Positions 42,589 through 55,166 of a stretch of 64,000 nucleotides of DNA are shown one piece after another (within the stretch, counting starts at the first letter, position 1; each line of letters begins with the position of its first letter). The DNA comes from Heterobasidion occidentale (lineage: Eukaryota > Basidiomycota > Agaricomycetes > Russulales > Bondarzewiaceae): assembly GCA_039111635.1 (NCBI GenBank), contig JBCAQO010000009.1, forward strand, positions 620,001 through 684,000, in the 5' to 3' direction. The notes beneath the pieces are model-generated. The model was not told where the DNA came from, did not search any database, and saw only the letters and a program-made list of their open reading frames with translations. The position numbers were made by a program, and so were the translations under genes.

Positions 42589-44949
42589 CTAATGGCCGGT
42601 AGGTCTCCTGAGAGCACGGCGAACGGCTTCAGGAAACCGTGACGTCGATTCCAGTGCGTACGTCGATTTAGCGGGTGGGGCGATGAAGGGATGAGCCTCC
42701 GTATTGAAGACGTCTAGTAGCCCGTTCATTAGCACAGAAGGTAGGAATGGTGGTAGAACATGAAATGACTGACAGTCATCGAGGCTGATATGGCTGGATC
42801 ATCGAATGTCAGGTACCTGTACCGATGGAAACAACTCGTCAGAGTTGGAAAAGAAGTACCACGATCCGTCTTACAGATATTTCAGCACCTCTGCAAACCA
42901 GAAGCTTTCTGTGTCGTCAATTTTGGTTTGTGTTGACGTTTTGATGTCGTTGATTCCAGCATACCCTGTGGAGGTCTTCAGAAATCTCTCGAAACTGGCG
43001 ATCGCACTGCACAAGCACGGTCGAGGTACTTGGTGTCGCAGTCACACGCCATGCGTAGAAGTTGCTCTCGAGCACCTCGGGCGCTGAATATAGTCTGACC
43101 CAGTGATGTGTAGTATCCGTGCCGATATAGAATGCTTGTTGAGATGCACTCGGAGATCCGCTGCCAGTGAAGTTTCCATCGGAGGACTCGAAGGCGAACG
43201 TCTCGGGGCAATACCCTTCCTACCCAAGACAAGATGAAGTGTGAGAAGTACTTCACTTCGAGGTTGAGTAATACGACGCACTCACCAGCGCAAGTGTTCC
43301 AGCAGGCATCGTTCAACTGCAGTGCGATGTTTACGATGGGTATCATTGTTGGTCAACTTGCCAACCATGAGCCAATTTCCGGCGTAGAAAACGCCAAGTG
43401 CGATCCCACGTGGCGAATTGTTCCGCTATCATCGAAGTCAGCGAGATACAGATGGTTGCCCACAGTAGAGGTCTGTGTGAAAGTCGCTCGGATCTCGCCT
43501 TCTACTTTGAGAAGAATTTAGGCACCTACCTTGGTCAAGGTCTTGATAGACGAGTCGACAGCGGTGCGCCATGTATTGGCGAATGTGTCGTCGTCGGTGT
43601 TGCTGAGCCGTGCATATTTAATCAAGTATTCGAAGTAGCTGTCTGATCCTCCACCCCAGGTCTACAATAGATCGCTGAGGATTGTAAAGCTCCATGGGAG
43701 CACAACACGCACCACATATGCACCAACCGGATTTCCGGATGAAGGATCAATACCTTGTCCAGGAAGCCCAGGAAGAGGAGCGGCCTATACGAAGATTTGA
43801 ATCAAAGCCGGAGATATTCAATGCTAACAAACATTGCTCGCAATACGCTTGACGGAGTTCTCTGTCAGCTGTCGGTACGTGTCGTTTCCCGTATACAAGC
43901 TAGTGGATTTCAGTTGAGACTGATGAAACATGGGTAAACACAATGCACACCTGAGACGAGACCATTCTAGTGTCAACTAATTTGTAAAACTGAATTGGAT
44001 CAATCATATCAGCTAGAGTGACCTAGACACTTACCGTGCCCGCCTCAGCGATGTTCGACTACAGTCAAGGCATACTGATAAAGATCACAATCATGGGTAG
44101 TAAGGCAGTCGGCTTACAGTGTCAATAGTTGGCAAACTGCTTGAGAAGTCGATAAACCCGAACGGGATCACATTTCCCTTCAATGTCGGCTCAACTGTTG
44201 ATCACGATATTGGGCAGAAAGATTCCGCTTACTCGTGACCAAGCTAAAGAGAGCCTGTTCGCCAATTCTTTGGCCTTTTCTATCAGAAATGCATGCTTTT
44301 TGCCACTGAGCTCGTAAGCGCTCAAGAGGCCACCAACATAGCGAATAGAACTCTCAAAAACGCTACATAGCCACTTCTTGAGCTTGAGCCCACATGAATC
44401 CATAACTAAAAATGCATACCTGACAGTATCTGCCGTGTTCGACCTGTTGAAATTGATGTTTTGGGTAAAATTGATTGCCTCGTTGAAGAAGTCCTGAAGA
44501 ACCTGTCGTCTCAATAAATTCGAAAAAATAATCGAACAGGCTCACGTCGAGACCCATAATTATCTTGCGAGATACAGAAAGTTTGAGACGGGGCGGAAAT
44601 TTCACAAAATCAAATGCATACCATGGTACTCATTCCATCGACGATACTGGCACCCCAACCATTCCGCCCGTCCGAGAAGCTCTGGCTCAGCGGCGACAAG
44701 TCGTCATGCCCAAATGCAAATTTCCTAGCGTGGGAGCATTCAGTTGAAACCACCTCAAAGACGTTCGGCGATCTCGGCTCACCTGTAAGCTTGATAACTG
44801 TCCGTGAAGATTGTCTTTGCTGCATCGCGGTTCGCAGCAGCACTGGAAGGCAGAGTCAGTCCAGGTTTCTGAATAGATGCGCCAAACGCGTTAGAGGCGC
44901 AGAGCAAAGCGAGTGAGACCGCTTGCGAGCGCTGGTGCTTCATGAGCAT
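42589..44949 (-). CDS. GH47 class I alpha-1,2-mannosidase, secretory; many small exons, frame slips
   Basis: Trims Man9 N-glycans in the ER/Golgi, or acts outside the cell. ATG 44949 opens a signal peptide (SLALLCASNAFGASI). Then come DAAKTIFTDSYQAYRKFAFG, DLSPLSQSFSDGRNGWGASI and VDGMSTMIMG, the family's opening blocks; then FTQNINFNRSNTADTV; ESSIRYVGGLLSAYELSG; GSDSYFEYLIKYARL (catalytic acid region); ALQLNDACWNT; and DDTESFWFAEVLKYLYLTFDDP, also conserved. About fifteen exons as short as 40-60 nt. The segment with YAGNWLMVGKLTN and the following IVNIALQLN are in different frames without a splice signal, so one or two single-base errors sit near 43330-43380. The C-terminal end (stop 42589-42591) is the least certain part. 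Secreted fungal GH47 enzymes are well known. Confidence 0.82.
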
Positions 44950-45731
44950 TGCGGATCCGATCACCTAGAAATTCAGAGGAGGGGAGGGGGAGGGAAAGAA
45001 CTCAGGGAACTCAGGAGAGTATCCCGGCTATATATATAAAGGACCGTAAACACCGCTGTTAACCACTGTTGTCCATACCCGTTTTTTGATGGACGGAGAA
45101 CACTCTAAAAGAACTAAGCAGAGGCGTTCTTCTGATTCTTTTGTGTCATGCTAGCAACTAAGATCGAGACAAGGCGAAGCCAAAAGGAGGACCTGAAATT
45201 CCTGAAACGTGGCCAAGAGCATAGATCCTCCATGATGCATTACGCCGGCACATCACCGCACTTACTCCATGAAATGCATCGAGGTTTGCAGTCGCGATCC
45301 GGATACTGAAAAGGTCGCGCTCGAGTTGCGTCGCGTTCTGCGACCCGTGATGGCATACATACTTATGCCACGTCATGGAGCACAGTGACAATGTGACTCT
45401 GATTTCTGATAGCCCTGGAAGACGCCCAATGGGAAGATACAACTACAAAGCGTGCCACGGTATTGTTCACGCAGATATTGATCAATCTTCGGTAGCACAT
45501 GGACTGTGGACCACGATGGGAACACCAACGCCAGCGGTGATGGTGCCAGACTGCTCCTGATTTGATAGAAGTATCGCCATCGGCGCCTGAACGTCAAGCT
45601 TTGTGCCGCCTTGTGACCTTCCCCATATGAGGCTGCAAAGGGCTAGAGGAGTGCATGAGTAGATGTTTAATAATAGGACAAGATCCTAAACTCATCAACC
45701 ACAGAACTCACGCGCAGTGACGATCTTCGAC
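44950..45731. other. Intergenic between GH47 and the F-box gene
   Basis: Carries the GH47 promoter. A minus-strand stretch near 45480-45600 reads LDVQAPMAILLSNQEQSG-like open text without a recognisable family. Otherwise nothing seen. Confidence 0.45.
45029..45040 (-). promoter_or_regulatory. TATA box of the GH47 gene
   Basis: TATATATAAA lies 80-90 bp upstream of the GH47 ATG. The run is symmetrical enough to be used in either direction, but only the GH47 gene starts nearby. Confidence 0.6.
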
Positions 45732-48355
45732 TCAATTGGTGGGTGACACTCGGTAGAAGTCTTCATCTCCCATTTGCTCGATCTTATGTCTGTAAGGTAC
45801 GTTAGCGGCCCGAAAGACGCCTGGGTTATAAACGAAATCTTCACGTACTTAGCTTTCATATGTGAAATGAGACCGTCAAAGATATAGAAGCTCTCTGTTC
45901 TATGGGGGTTGTGGTCAAGTGCAGGGCTATGCTGGGCCTCTGCCAAGGCCGCCTTCTTGGGACAATGTCGACAACCAAACGTCTTGGTTGGGCGTGCCTC
46001 TTTCGCCGCTGGACTGAACCCGAACATTTTCACGTACAGACCGGGTGCATATGGGTGCGTCAAGATAGCGCGGGCTTCTGCTTGGGACAATATACCGACT
46101 TGCATCATCTCGTGCCGTTTGCTATGGCCAACCTGAGCCACTCTCCAATGAGCGCCTCACACACATGAACACAGGATGAGAAGCGCACCAGTCTTTCGAA
46201 GCTCATCACAATAGGCGCGTCGCATGACCTACACTGAAAACAGGGACCCATCGCGATAAGACTGTCCTGCGTTTTCGACTGCTCATCGTTGAGCCCCGTC
46301 ATCGCAAGAACCTGGACTATAGAATTTATGGCCTGGGAGAGACACCCCGACACCAAAATAAGCACGCATAGAAAGGGCCAGCCAGTCAAACGCCACGGAC
46401 CTTCCGATCTGGTACAAAACGTGCGGCGCTCCACGTCCGCCGGTTCTTCTCTGCCCTCGACATATTCGTACACTCGTGTGTGCACGCGCTCTTGAAGTCC
46501 AGAGATCCCTCCTCAAGGCGGGTTCGCGGCAGTCCCCCGCAACGTGTACAGATGAACTGCGCAGTCACTCTGTCAACCGGATGGAGCACCGTTTTCGACG
46601 GGTTCTTCCACTGCGGGAATCCGAGCACGGTGCCAAGTGCATCCTTCGCCGCCTCGACCCACTTTTTCAAATCGTCACGGAGAAGATCCGCAATTACCTT
46701 GTCTTTGAGTTCTGTCCCGATTGTTTCTGTGTCTTTCGCTTGGAGGAGCTTTATGACAGGAAGCTTGCGGAAGTCAAAAAGCGAGGGGAAAATAGCGTAA
46801 GTCTCAGACAATTTGACACGTCGGTGATAGTGATCAATGTCATCCCGACGCTTTTGAGCACTACGCTCTGCTTGCTGGCGTTTACGTTTTTCTATGATAG
46901 CGAGCATTTCTTGCGAGATGCGGAGGCGAAACAGGTCGAATTCTGCAAGACAGTCTGTATGGCTTCTCACAAAGGTCTAAGATGGTGTGGTAACGTACCC
47001 GTATCAGTAACTGGCTCGAGGCAGTTGTTTCTGGAGCTATGAAGCGACCCATAAGTCGCCGTTTCGAGAAGGGTCGACACTTCCCATCCTTCTTTTGCTG
47101 CAATTTTTTTGGCTCTATGTTTGAATTGTTCAAAGTGAAGATGTCAGCTGAGGTACGAACGAGCGCACATTCTGACATTGTCCCGCCTATTGAGGATATA
47201 TGCCTTCTCCCATTTCGCCCGCAATTCATATAGAGCTGCATGGTGCTGATGAGGAGTGTCAAAGCTGTCAAGGCTGCAGAGAACATAGTAATGCGTCTCA
47301 CATCAATCTTACGAAGAAGAAGTTTGGCTTCGTCGTCATGAAGCTGTTAAAATATGGGCAGTCCATAATTTCAGAATTGATACTAAACATACCGAATCAT
47401 ATTCTTCTGGAGACCCCCATCCTCATATGTTTATTATACTCGTCTACAGCAGCCTCCCATTGAACTTTCCGGCCTTGAACAGTCGAACGTCAGTCGACAG
47501 AAGCTTTGTAAACTCCAGGCCGTGAAGGTCATACGCACATACAGCACCCTGAGGATTGTGATCTGTGCGAGGTGAAAGATAGACGGATCAGCTTCTTTGA
47601 TCCTCCTTTGGCAACAGATGCGCACCAAACCAGCTGTGAACTTCCGAGCGTGGAATCCATCGTAGGATGCGCCCTTTGTCAGGTGTTGGCGCGTCGATAC
47701 GAACCACGCTTCTATAACGCGCATCAGGGACAGCAAATGCGGGGCACACAAATGGATAAATTGACTTCATCACAATATTACGACACACAGGCTAACAACT
47801 CCCATTGTGAGTTGATCCCATGCGCATGAAACACAGAAAAACACACTCACGTCGGAGCAGAATCGCAACTTCAAGACAAACGATGTATAAAGCCTCTTGG
47901 TGCTATTGTGGCATGCCTGAATGTAAAAATTCGCCCATCGCACGTCGGCCAACCCGGCTTGAGACAGCGAGTACGATACTCACCTCACAAGCGCCTTCAT
48001 CAAAAATGAACGATGCGTATGCGGCCTCGCTCCACCCGGGCGGTGGGGGCGGCACTGAGCCGACTAGACATCGCTCTCTCACCGTCCTCCATATGAATTG
48101 GTTCGAGCCGTTCAATAACGTCGCACAAAGGTGTTTGCTACAGCGGGCGACAGCAAGAACATCCTTCGGCGACGGGAGTTCACTGAGGATTGCTGACAAG
48201 ACTTCGAGAGGTATAAGATTTAGATATGATGGTTTCTCTGCAACTGACACTGAGGAGTCTTGTGTGAAGTTTTGGATAGTACCACAGGCCGGTTCACCAC
48301 AAGCTCCTTTCGCCAAAGGGCCGTGAAATCCATGCACAAGGGGTTCAGGAGACAT
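45732..48355 (-). CDS. F-box domain protein with Cys-rich body (fungal hypothetical)
   Basis: Likely SCF-type substrate adaptor. From ATG 48355 the first exon holds an F-box (YLNLIPLEVLSAILSELPSP then DVLAVARCSKHL). The body is spread over about ten exons: TKRLYTSFVLKLRFC (a Cys-containing turn), SIYPFVCPAFAVPDARYRSV, WEAAVDEYNKHM, then a long charged helix (LAIIEKRKRQQAERSAQKRR) and a Zn-like Cys cluster: ICTRCGGLP, ACTHEC, CFQCRSC and FGCRHCPK. It ends HKIEQMGDEDFYRV before the stop at 45732-45734. Large basidiomycete F-box families share this pattern of F-box plus C-terminal Cys pairs. No leucine-rich or WD repeats are seen, so the target-binding mode is unknown. Exon joins in the middle (47.0-47.6 kb) are less certain. 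Confidence 0.75.
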
Positions 48356-48510
48356 GTTCCGATGTCAGTGTTGAGACTTCAATATCATCCGGTATGGCGT
48401 TCTCATTTCCGAATCTAGATCATGTCACATGAAAGTCACATCCCGACAAACTTCACAAACAGAATGACTCGTGATCAAGTAAACGTTCATCGCAATATCA
48501 AAACATATCC

Positions 48511-49973
48511 TCATAGCTCGTCGTGCGACAGACTAGGCGTCGGACTAGACACGACAACCGCAATCGGTTCCGTGGCCACGAGTATACTTTCCGATACCTC
48601 CTCTGTCGGAACAGGAGACACCGTTGCCGAAAGTATGTCTGTGGAGAACAGATCAAGTGATACCGAGAGCTCTCTGTCACCACCTGCTTGACTGTCGGAA
48701 GCAAGCCCAGATGGCAGAGCAGTAGCCACGCTCGAAGTGGCCACGGCCAGAGTCGTGCTCACCACGCCCTGCACTGTCGCGGCTACCACCGACAACGCTG
48801 ACGACGCCGACGACACCACGCCTGCGCGCCCCTTCTCGGCCATATCCACAATCCTGAAGCCGCTCGCTGCCTTGCTTCCTCCGTCTCCGCCCCCGCTCGG
48901 CAAAAACCGCGTCCACCAAAACGCCACGCGCAGCCCGCGGTCCAAGATCCGTTGCTTGAGGATGAACAGTACGACGAGCACAAAGAACGCGAGCGCGGCG
49001 GCGATGAGCAGCCGGTCGAGCCAGTCTGACTTCTCGAGCGCCGTGATGAGCTGCTTTGAAGTGCCCATGAGCATGCTCAGCACATCGTGCATACTCGAGG
49101 CGGATTTGAGCGTGGCAGTCGACGATTCTGCGCGTGGTCGATGTTACGCGACTGGTAAGTAGAAGATCGCGGGGTGCGCATGGAACACGACAGACCGAGC
49201 ATTTGCACGGACAGGACGGAGCGCTCGAGTTCACTCTGCATGAGCCCCACCGTTCGTCTCAATGCATCTGTGACGTCGTGATTGGCCTTCATAAGGGCAT
49301 CCTCACTGTGTGGTAACAAACCCACGTTTCGGGTGAGCATCCAGCTGAATAAACCGAACATAGTGTATACGCACGTCGTCTTCTCTCCTGAGGTAGGGCC
49401 TTGCTTCTCCTTCGCGGCCAACGAGCGCAGGAGTTCCTCCCGCTGTGACACGCTCTGCGCATCTATCGCGCGCTTGGACGTCAGCAGGGCTGTACGCATA
49501 TCCTTCCTTAGCCTATATTGCATTCCATCACCATGCCCACGATTAGTGAAAGACGAACGATGGATTAGCATTCAATAATAATCAATGAGGTGAAAATCAA
49601 AGACTGAGCACGCACCGTGACACGTTCTCCCGAAAGCTCTCCACGACTGCTCTCAATTCCCGCCGCGTCCGCTCGCCCCTCTGGTCCTCAACAGCCTCAT
49701 CCAATGCCTACTAGCAGCCCGCATCAACGTACGACTCTTGTGCAGGGTCTAGACAAGCGAGGTGGCGGCAACTCGGGCACTCACCTCGACCAACTGAGTG
49801 AGCGTGTCAAGGTCCTCTCGTAGCTCTGCTGCATACTGCTGCTGCACAGACAGCGATCCTCTGTAATCACGGAGACGTGGTATCTGGAAGTCTTTGAGAT
49901 CGGTTGCGCGTCTCTGAATGCCAGCGATGGAGGCCAAAGTGCTCTCGTCGAATTGTGGAGGCAGAGGGGGCAT
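48511..49973 (-). CDS. SEC20: Sec20, ER Q-SNARE with C-terminal HDEL
   Basis: SNARE for Golgi-to-ER retrograde transport, partner of the Dsl1/Tip20 tether in yeast. ATG 49973 starts MPPLPPQFDESTLASIAGI, with a heptad-rich N-terminal domain. The Sec20 core follows across introns: ALMKANHDVTDALRRTVGLM, then ESSTATLKSASSMHDV, then TSKQLITALEKSDWLDR, then the membrane anchor LLIAAALAFFVLVVLFIL and RQRI-type basic end (KQRILDRG). After the anchor comes an ER-lumenal tail of about 140 residues, rich in Ser, Ala and Val, ending SHDEL. The HDEL retrieval signal at the extreme C-terminus matches yeast Sec20. The introns checked keep frame. Separated by 155 bp from the F-box gene on the same strand. 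Confidence 0.9.
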
Positions 49974-50279
49974 GATGGTCGTGTACAAACAAAGCCTTTG
50001 CGGTGATTCTGCCGGCTTGCTCCCGAACCTCCACCACGTTTCCACATCATTTCCCTCCCTGCGTGGCAGAATTGTGTTACGGAAAATAAGGAAAAAAAAA
50101 TCCTATTGAGATCATTGGCGAAATGACCTGAAAATATGGTACGTGGTACGCGACATAAAACGTCCAAAAAATCGAAGCAAACTAATCGCAAATACATATC
50201 ATACATCTTCCTCATCGCGAACCTTACACTACATGACAACAGTTCTCTTTGTTAGACTCATGAACATATCAAACCGAGC

Positions 50280-52460
50280 TCAACGGCGTGGCACATTCGA
50301 CTGCTCGTTACGAGGAGGAAGCAGTGGAGCACTCCCAACAGACCGATCGCCATGTTGAAGAACTCCGGGAATTCCTGCGAATTCACTCTGGCCTCGCGCT
50401 GCAGCATGGTCTATAAATCGCAACATCAGTGATGATTCAACGCGGTATACAAGCGGAAACATACCGCTCGGAATTTCACTTTGACGAGAATTATATTGCT
50501 GGTCGCTTTGGAAGACGCCGGGAACTCCAGCGAAACTGGCCGCGTCTTTCTCTGCACCTCTTTGTCCAAACCCTCCTGCAGACGCGCCATTCTGAGACGG
50601 ATGACCTTGACCACTGTACGCGCCAGCTTCAGCTTCCGATGCAGCGTGCTGAGTCCTGTCTTCCATGGAATGACCTTGTCCGTACTCGGCGGGTTTCGAA
50701 TCTCTATGGCCATGCCTCGTAATTCCCGGAATGTTTCCCAGGCCAAACTCGTCGCGAGCGTAATCTTGACCTGCGCCCGCAGAAACTCCAGAACCATTAC
50801 CATCACCTCTTGAGCGCGAATCATTGCCAACTAAAGAACGTCCACTATTCTGACCAAATTGGTCGTTGCGAGCCGCGCCTTGTCCACCTCCCGGCACCCC
50901 TGGAACTTCAGATCCGCCAAATCCCTCAGCTGTACGACTTTGCTGACCCGCACCGGCGGCATTCGGGCCACTTCCAACCTGTCGATCACCCAAACCCGAA
51001 TAGTCCTTGCTTGGCACGCCTGGAACGCCTGAAAAGTTGGCGTGCTCCCTATTGCCTGTATACTCCGCTCCACCAACATTGTTACCGCCAAATCTGTGGG
51101 ATGAATCGTGGGACTCGTTGTGACCTCCATGCTCGTCGTGGCGATGCTTTCCTTCGACACCAGCAGCGACTGCACCCGCACCGAGTCCTACTGTAGTCCC
51201 ACGACCAAGACCACCCGTTGAGTGTCCCCGTTCCTCGACGGAATGATCGCTTAGAGTTCTGTCACCGTCATGCCGACCAGACCCTGCATAACCACCTGTC
51301 TGTCCTGCAGGTGCACTCGTGCCGTACTGTTCTTCTTGCCCAGGAGCCGCGCGCGCGCCATAAGGAGCAGCGTTCGTTCCAAATCCGGCGCCAGTGCCAG
51401 ACCCAAGAGCAGAGTCCGTTCCAGTTCTACCGGATTGACCTTGATTCTGGCTCATACCGTCATGGTGGTGGTGATGATGGTCTCCTTCGAGGCCAGCAGC
51501 TACGGCGCCGACACCGGCTCCTGTTGCGAGCTCACGACCATGGCCGCCTGATGGATGCTTCTCTCTCGCGGCTGAATCTCCTGAAGCCTGATCGCCCTCG
51601 AAATGACCAGTGGCCGTGTGCCCTCCGAGTTGTCTTGCAGGCGCACCCGTACCGGGGTGCTCTTGTTGACCGAGACCTGTGCCTAAATTATGTTGTTCAG
51701 CGCCCGTTCCAAATCCGAACCCAATGACCACCTCACCTGACGAGCCAGTATGTGTGTCTTGTTTGTTGTCCCCGATTCCGCCGAATTGATCTTGGTTCAT
51801 GTTCGTATCGTCATGGTGGTGGGGATGGTGGTGGTTTCCTTCGAGTCCAGCAGCGGCAGCACCGACACCGGCCCCCGTCGCAAGCCCGCGACCAGGGCCG
51901 CCTGATGAACGCGTCTCTCCTTTGTCGAGGTCTCCTGCGGCCCTGCCATCTCCAGACTGACCTATCCCTGCGTGGCCTCCGTGTTGACCTCCTTGTGCAC
52001 TTGTGCCGTATTGTTCCTCTCGCCCCGGAGCTGCGCCCGTACCGGAGTGCCGCGTTGCATCGCCTCGCACAGCGTCTGCGGGTGGGTTTGCGGCACCGCC
52101 CGTCGTGTTACCGCTCTGCCCCTTCATCCGCGCGATCCCCGTCTCTGCTTCTTCGCGACCCTTCGTTGCGATCGACGCATGCTGCTGGCCGTCATGGCCA
52201 ATGGCCGTGTCGACGGCACCCATGGCCCTTCCGCGTAGAGATTCGCCTATTCCTGTGGGCGATGCTCACGTCAGTGCAGATTTGAGAATCTCCATACACA
52301 AGTGTGTACCATGAATAACATCGACCGTTCCCCTGGGAAAAAATCATAGCGTAAATTTCAGTCAGATTTTGGGCGAGCTCCTTGACACGTACTTGATTTT
52401 AGCTCCAATACCGGTGCCTGTGCTTCCCGTTCCAGCAGCACCAGTGTTTGCGCTTGACAT
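50280..52460 (-). CDS. Gly/His-rich repeat protein, disordered (fungal hypothetical)
   Basis: Three short 5' exons from ATG 52460 (MSSANTGAAGTGSTG; GTVDVIHG; GIGESLRGRAMGAVDTAIGHDG) lead into one long exon to 50280; about 690 residues. The first half has at least three copies of a unit pairing ATGAGVGAVAAGLEG with a His cluster (DHHHHHHD, NHHHPHHHDD, HRHDEHGGHNE), each preceded by Gly/Gln-rich text with GTGAAPGQEEQYG-like blocks. The second half has Pro-Gly motifs of the pattern [FN]xG[VI]PG[VI] (FSGVPGVP, SEVPGVPG, GNIPGITR, FAGVPGVF, FAGIPGVL). The small exons look like a conserved basidiomycete cap (KIKGTVDVIHGIGESLRG). No signal peptide or membrane helix. Metal binding or a stress-protective disordered role is conceivable; no function assigned. 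Confidence 0.75.
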
Positions 52461-52787
52461 ATCGTGTAAATGTGCAGAAATTTGCAGAAATTTGCAGAAA
52501 GCTCAAGAGGTTGAGAAAGCGTGTTCGAGTAAATTGAACGTTGGAAGATTTTGAGGCGGGGTATTACATAGGGGCAGCTGGAGGAGGAGCCAGCTGCTGA
52601 GCATGACGGCGCGGATGCGCTCATGCCACCCGACGTCTTGGCTAAGTGCGTCATCGGTTACGGATCTCTGAGCGCTCTGAACGGTACCGACTCCAACATT
52701 TGTGCAGACATGGGGCTATGGAGCGAATATTTCTCATGATTATTGTAAAGAAGGCATAATGTAATGTAGCGCGTCCATATAGTCAAG
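52461..52787. other. Intergenic between the Gly/His-rich gene and GMC-1
   Basis: No gene seen. Immediately upstream of the Gly/His-rich ATG is a tandem GCAGAAATTT/TGCAGAAA repeat (52474-52501) that would lie in its leader. Confidence 0.5.
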
Positions 52788-55166
52788 CTACCCAGCGCCC
52801 TTGATGATGGCTGCCGCACGCTCAGCAATGGCATACACAGAAGCCTGCGTGTTCGCTGACGGCACGAACGGCTGCGCATACACGATATTTTTTCAGCATT
52901 ATTTACTCTGGCCGGTCCAGGCAAACAGCTTACCAGTACACTAGCATCAACAATTCGCAATCCCTTGGCCTTCTTGAGAGTAAGATCTGGATTCACAACC
53001 CCATCTGTCGCGTTCCACGCAGACATTCTTGCTGTACTCGTCGGATGATATGCGGTCCCAACATTTGCGCGTGCATACGCGTCGAGTTCGTCATCTGTGC
53101 GTGCCTGACCAAGTGTACCGTCTGATTCCAGTAGGAAATTGTCGAACGCAGCAGCGGAGGCAAAACGCTGGCTCCTCTTGAGCTTGACACTGAGAGGTAT
53201 CATAGGTACCAACGCACCCTTCCCACTCGGACCGCCTCACGAATTGCGAATATGTCGAATTCAGATGTCAAAAAGCCAGGGTTTATCAATGGGTGTGCGA
53301 AGGGATCGGTTGATGCTAAGGTCACAGTTCCACCTGCATTGATCAGGTGCGCAGTCAGTTCCAGCTCTCAAGGATATGAAGGAAATAAACGCACGAGATG
53401 CAGGTGTAACGAGGGCCATAGCCATCGTCAGGAAGCGCCCCTCAGGGTATGGGTCACCGGCAGCTAGGTTGGAGTCCTTCGAGCAAACCTTGGACGTTGT
53501 CGAGATAGAGCTCAAAGTTGAACACTTACATATATCTGAAGCTGAATATGAGGTGTATTGGGACCCGCGGACGGATCGTCTTGTGTTCGAAAAATCGTCG
53601 AATTGTTAGGCAATCGGTACCACCCGATTTGGCTGTAAAACCCATCAGTATATGGACCCTTGCGGAAAACTCTCCATTCTGTCAACGTCTGGGCCGCTAA
53701 CGTGGCGTTACGACGTATGTCATCCCATGAAAACGAAGCACTGGTGACCCAAACATCTGAGAGCTCGGCAGCATGGTCTTGAAGATTTTTTCCTACGTCA
53801 GACAGGTCGACTTTTGTATCGATACCCAACAAAGACAGATGGGCCGATGGGCCAATACCGGACAGCATCAAAATTTGTGGGGTTCCAATGCTACCAGCAG
53901 AGAGAATCACTTCCTTCTTGGCGATCATGGAATGCAAAGCGCCTGTGTCAACCGACATAAGTGTTCGTTCTCAACAGGGTGACGATGAAGGGAATCGCGC
54001 GCACTCGTAGCATTCTGGGCGAATTGGACGCCGCGAAACACTGACACACCGTCGGAAACACCAGTTGGAGTACCTGAGTGACATGAGTGTTGATCAAAAC
54101 ATCGAGATTATCATATTTCGCAAGAGAGGGATGGATGTAGGCAGTTGCAGAGCTATCCCGGGTGCCATTGCTGATGGTCGATTGTGACCAACCTCGATTT
54201 ACCTCGATGTCAGAGAGGAATCCTCAGAGACGGTTATCAACGACTCACCAAGCCCAAGTGGTTTTCCAGCATTGAAATCCACGACATACGGGAAATCTGG
54301 CGATTCTTTCGTGGCGCTAATGACCCTGTGATCACTGGGTACGGGCCAGTTCTGAACACTGACACCCAAGGGTCCTGATGTACCATGCATTGATGGCTCG
54401 ATCTGTCCTGATGTGTCGTGACCATCGGCCGAGGGGACTAATCTCTCTGCCTGCGGGAAATTTGGGCAAACAGAAATCGTAAAAGCGGATATCACACTCA
54501 CCTTCCTGATGAATGGAAGAAGAGCTTCCCAAGACCACCCGGGATCTCCAGAGACCGCTGCGATCCTGTCGTAATCATCGGCTGAGCCTCGCGTGTATAT
54601 CATACCATCTACGTCAGCTAAGTGAGGCGATGATAATGCTGCTAGAAGAACATCGTAACTTACTGACAGATGACGACCCTCCCAAAACACGTCCTCGGGG
54701 GTAAGAAAATGTCCTATTTGCTAATCCAGCCTGAGGAGTGGTTGTAAAGTTCCAGTCGACGATTGTATTCGGTGTGAGTGTTTCCGCTAACCAGGGGACC
54801 TTGATCGCCTCGATACCTTGATCGCTGGCAAAAATTATCAGTCCATTTATAGCAGTTTTTGCAAGGTGCTGGAGATACTGACTTATTTCCTGCCTCGATG
54901 AGTAAGACATTGGTGTCATGATTTTCAGACAATCGACTGGCGACCACGCCTCCTCCAATCCCAGCTGGCAGGCACCCTTCAGTTCAGAATCGGAAGAGAA
55001 GATATCGGCAGGAAACCGGTATACCTCCAACGATGATATAGTCATATTGTTTCGGAGGAAGAGCCGAGGAGTCGGCATAAAGGGCGCATATCACTCCAGT
55101 TGGCTTGAGAGTTGACAAAGCCAGTAGTAGTATTGTCCAGAGCATCGTTCTGGAGGACACGGACAT
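52788..55166 (-). CDS. GMC oxidoreductase (AA3-like), secreted, copy 1
   Basis: FAD-dependent alcohol or sugar oxidase/dehydrogenase. ATG 55166 opens a signal peptide ([17 protein letters not shown] follows). FAD motif YDYIIVGG then [15 protein letters not shown] across an intron, then VLLIEAG. GMC signature 1 is [13 protein letters not shown], signature 2 is [17 protein letters not shown]. The C-terminal active site is [13 protein letters not shown] (catalytic His), with [18 protein letters not shown] giving Asn as the second residue, so a His/Asn pair. Many short exons. At about 54061-54067 the frame slips by one base: the sequence lacks one A that the tandem copy has at the equivalent place. 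Aryl-alcohol oxidase or glucose dehydrogenase are the commonest fungal relatives; substrate not determined. Confidence 0.88.

Noticed and set aside
45158..45600. Open frames between GH47 and the F-box gene as a separate small gene
   Set aside because: Pieces lie in different frames, no splice pattern joins them and no family is recognised.
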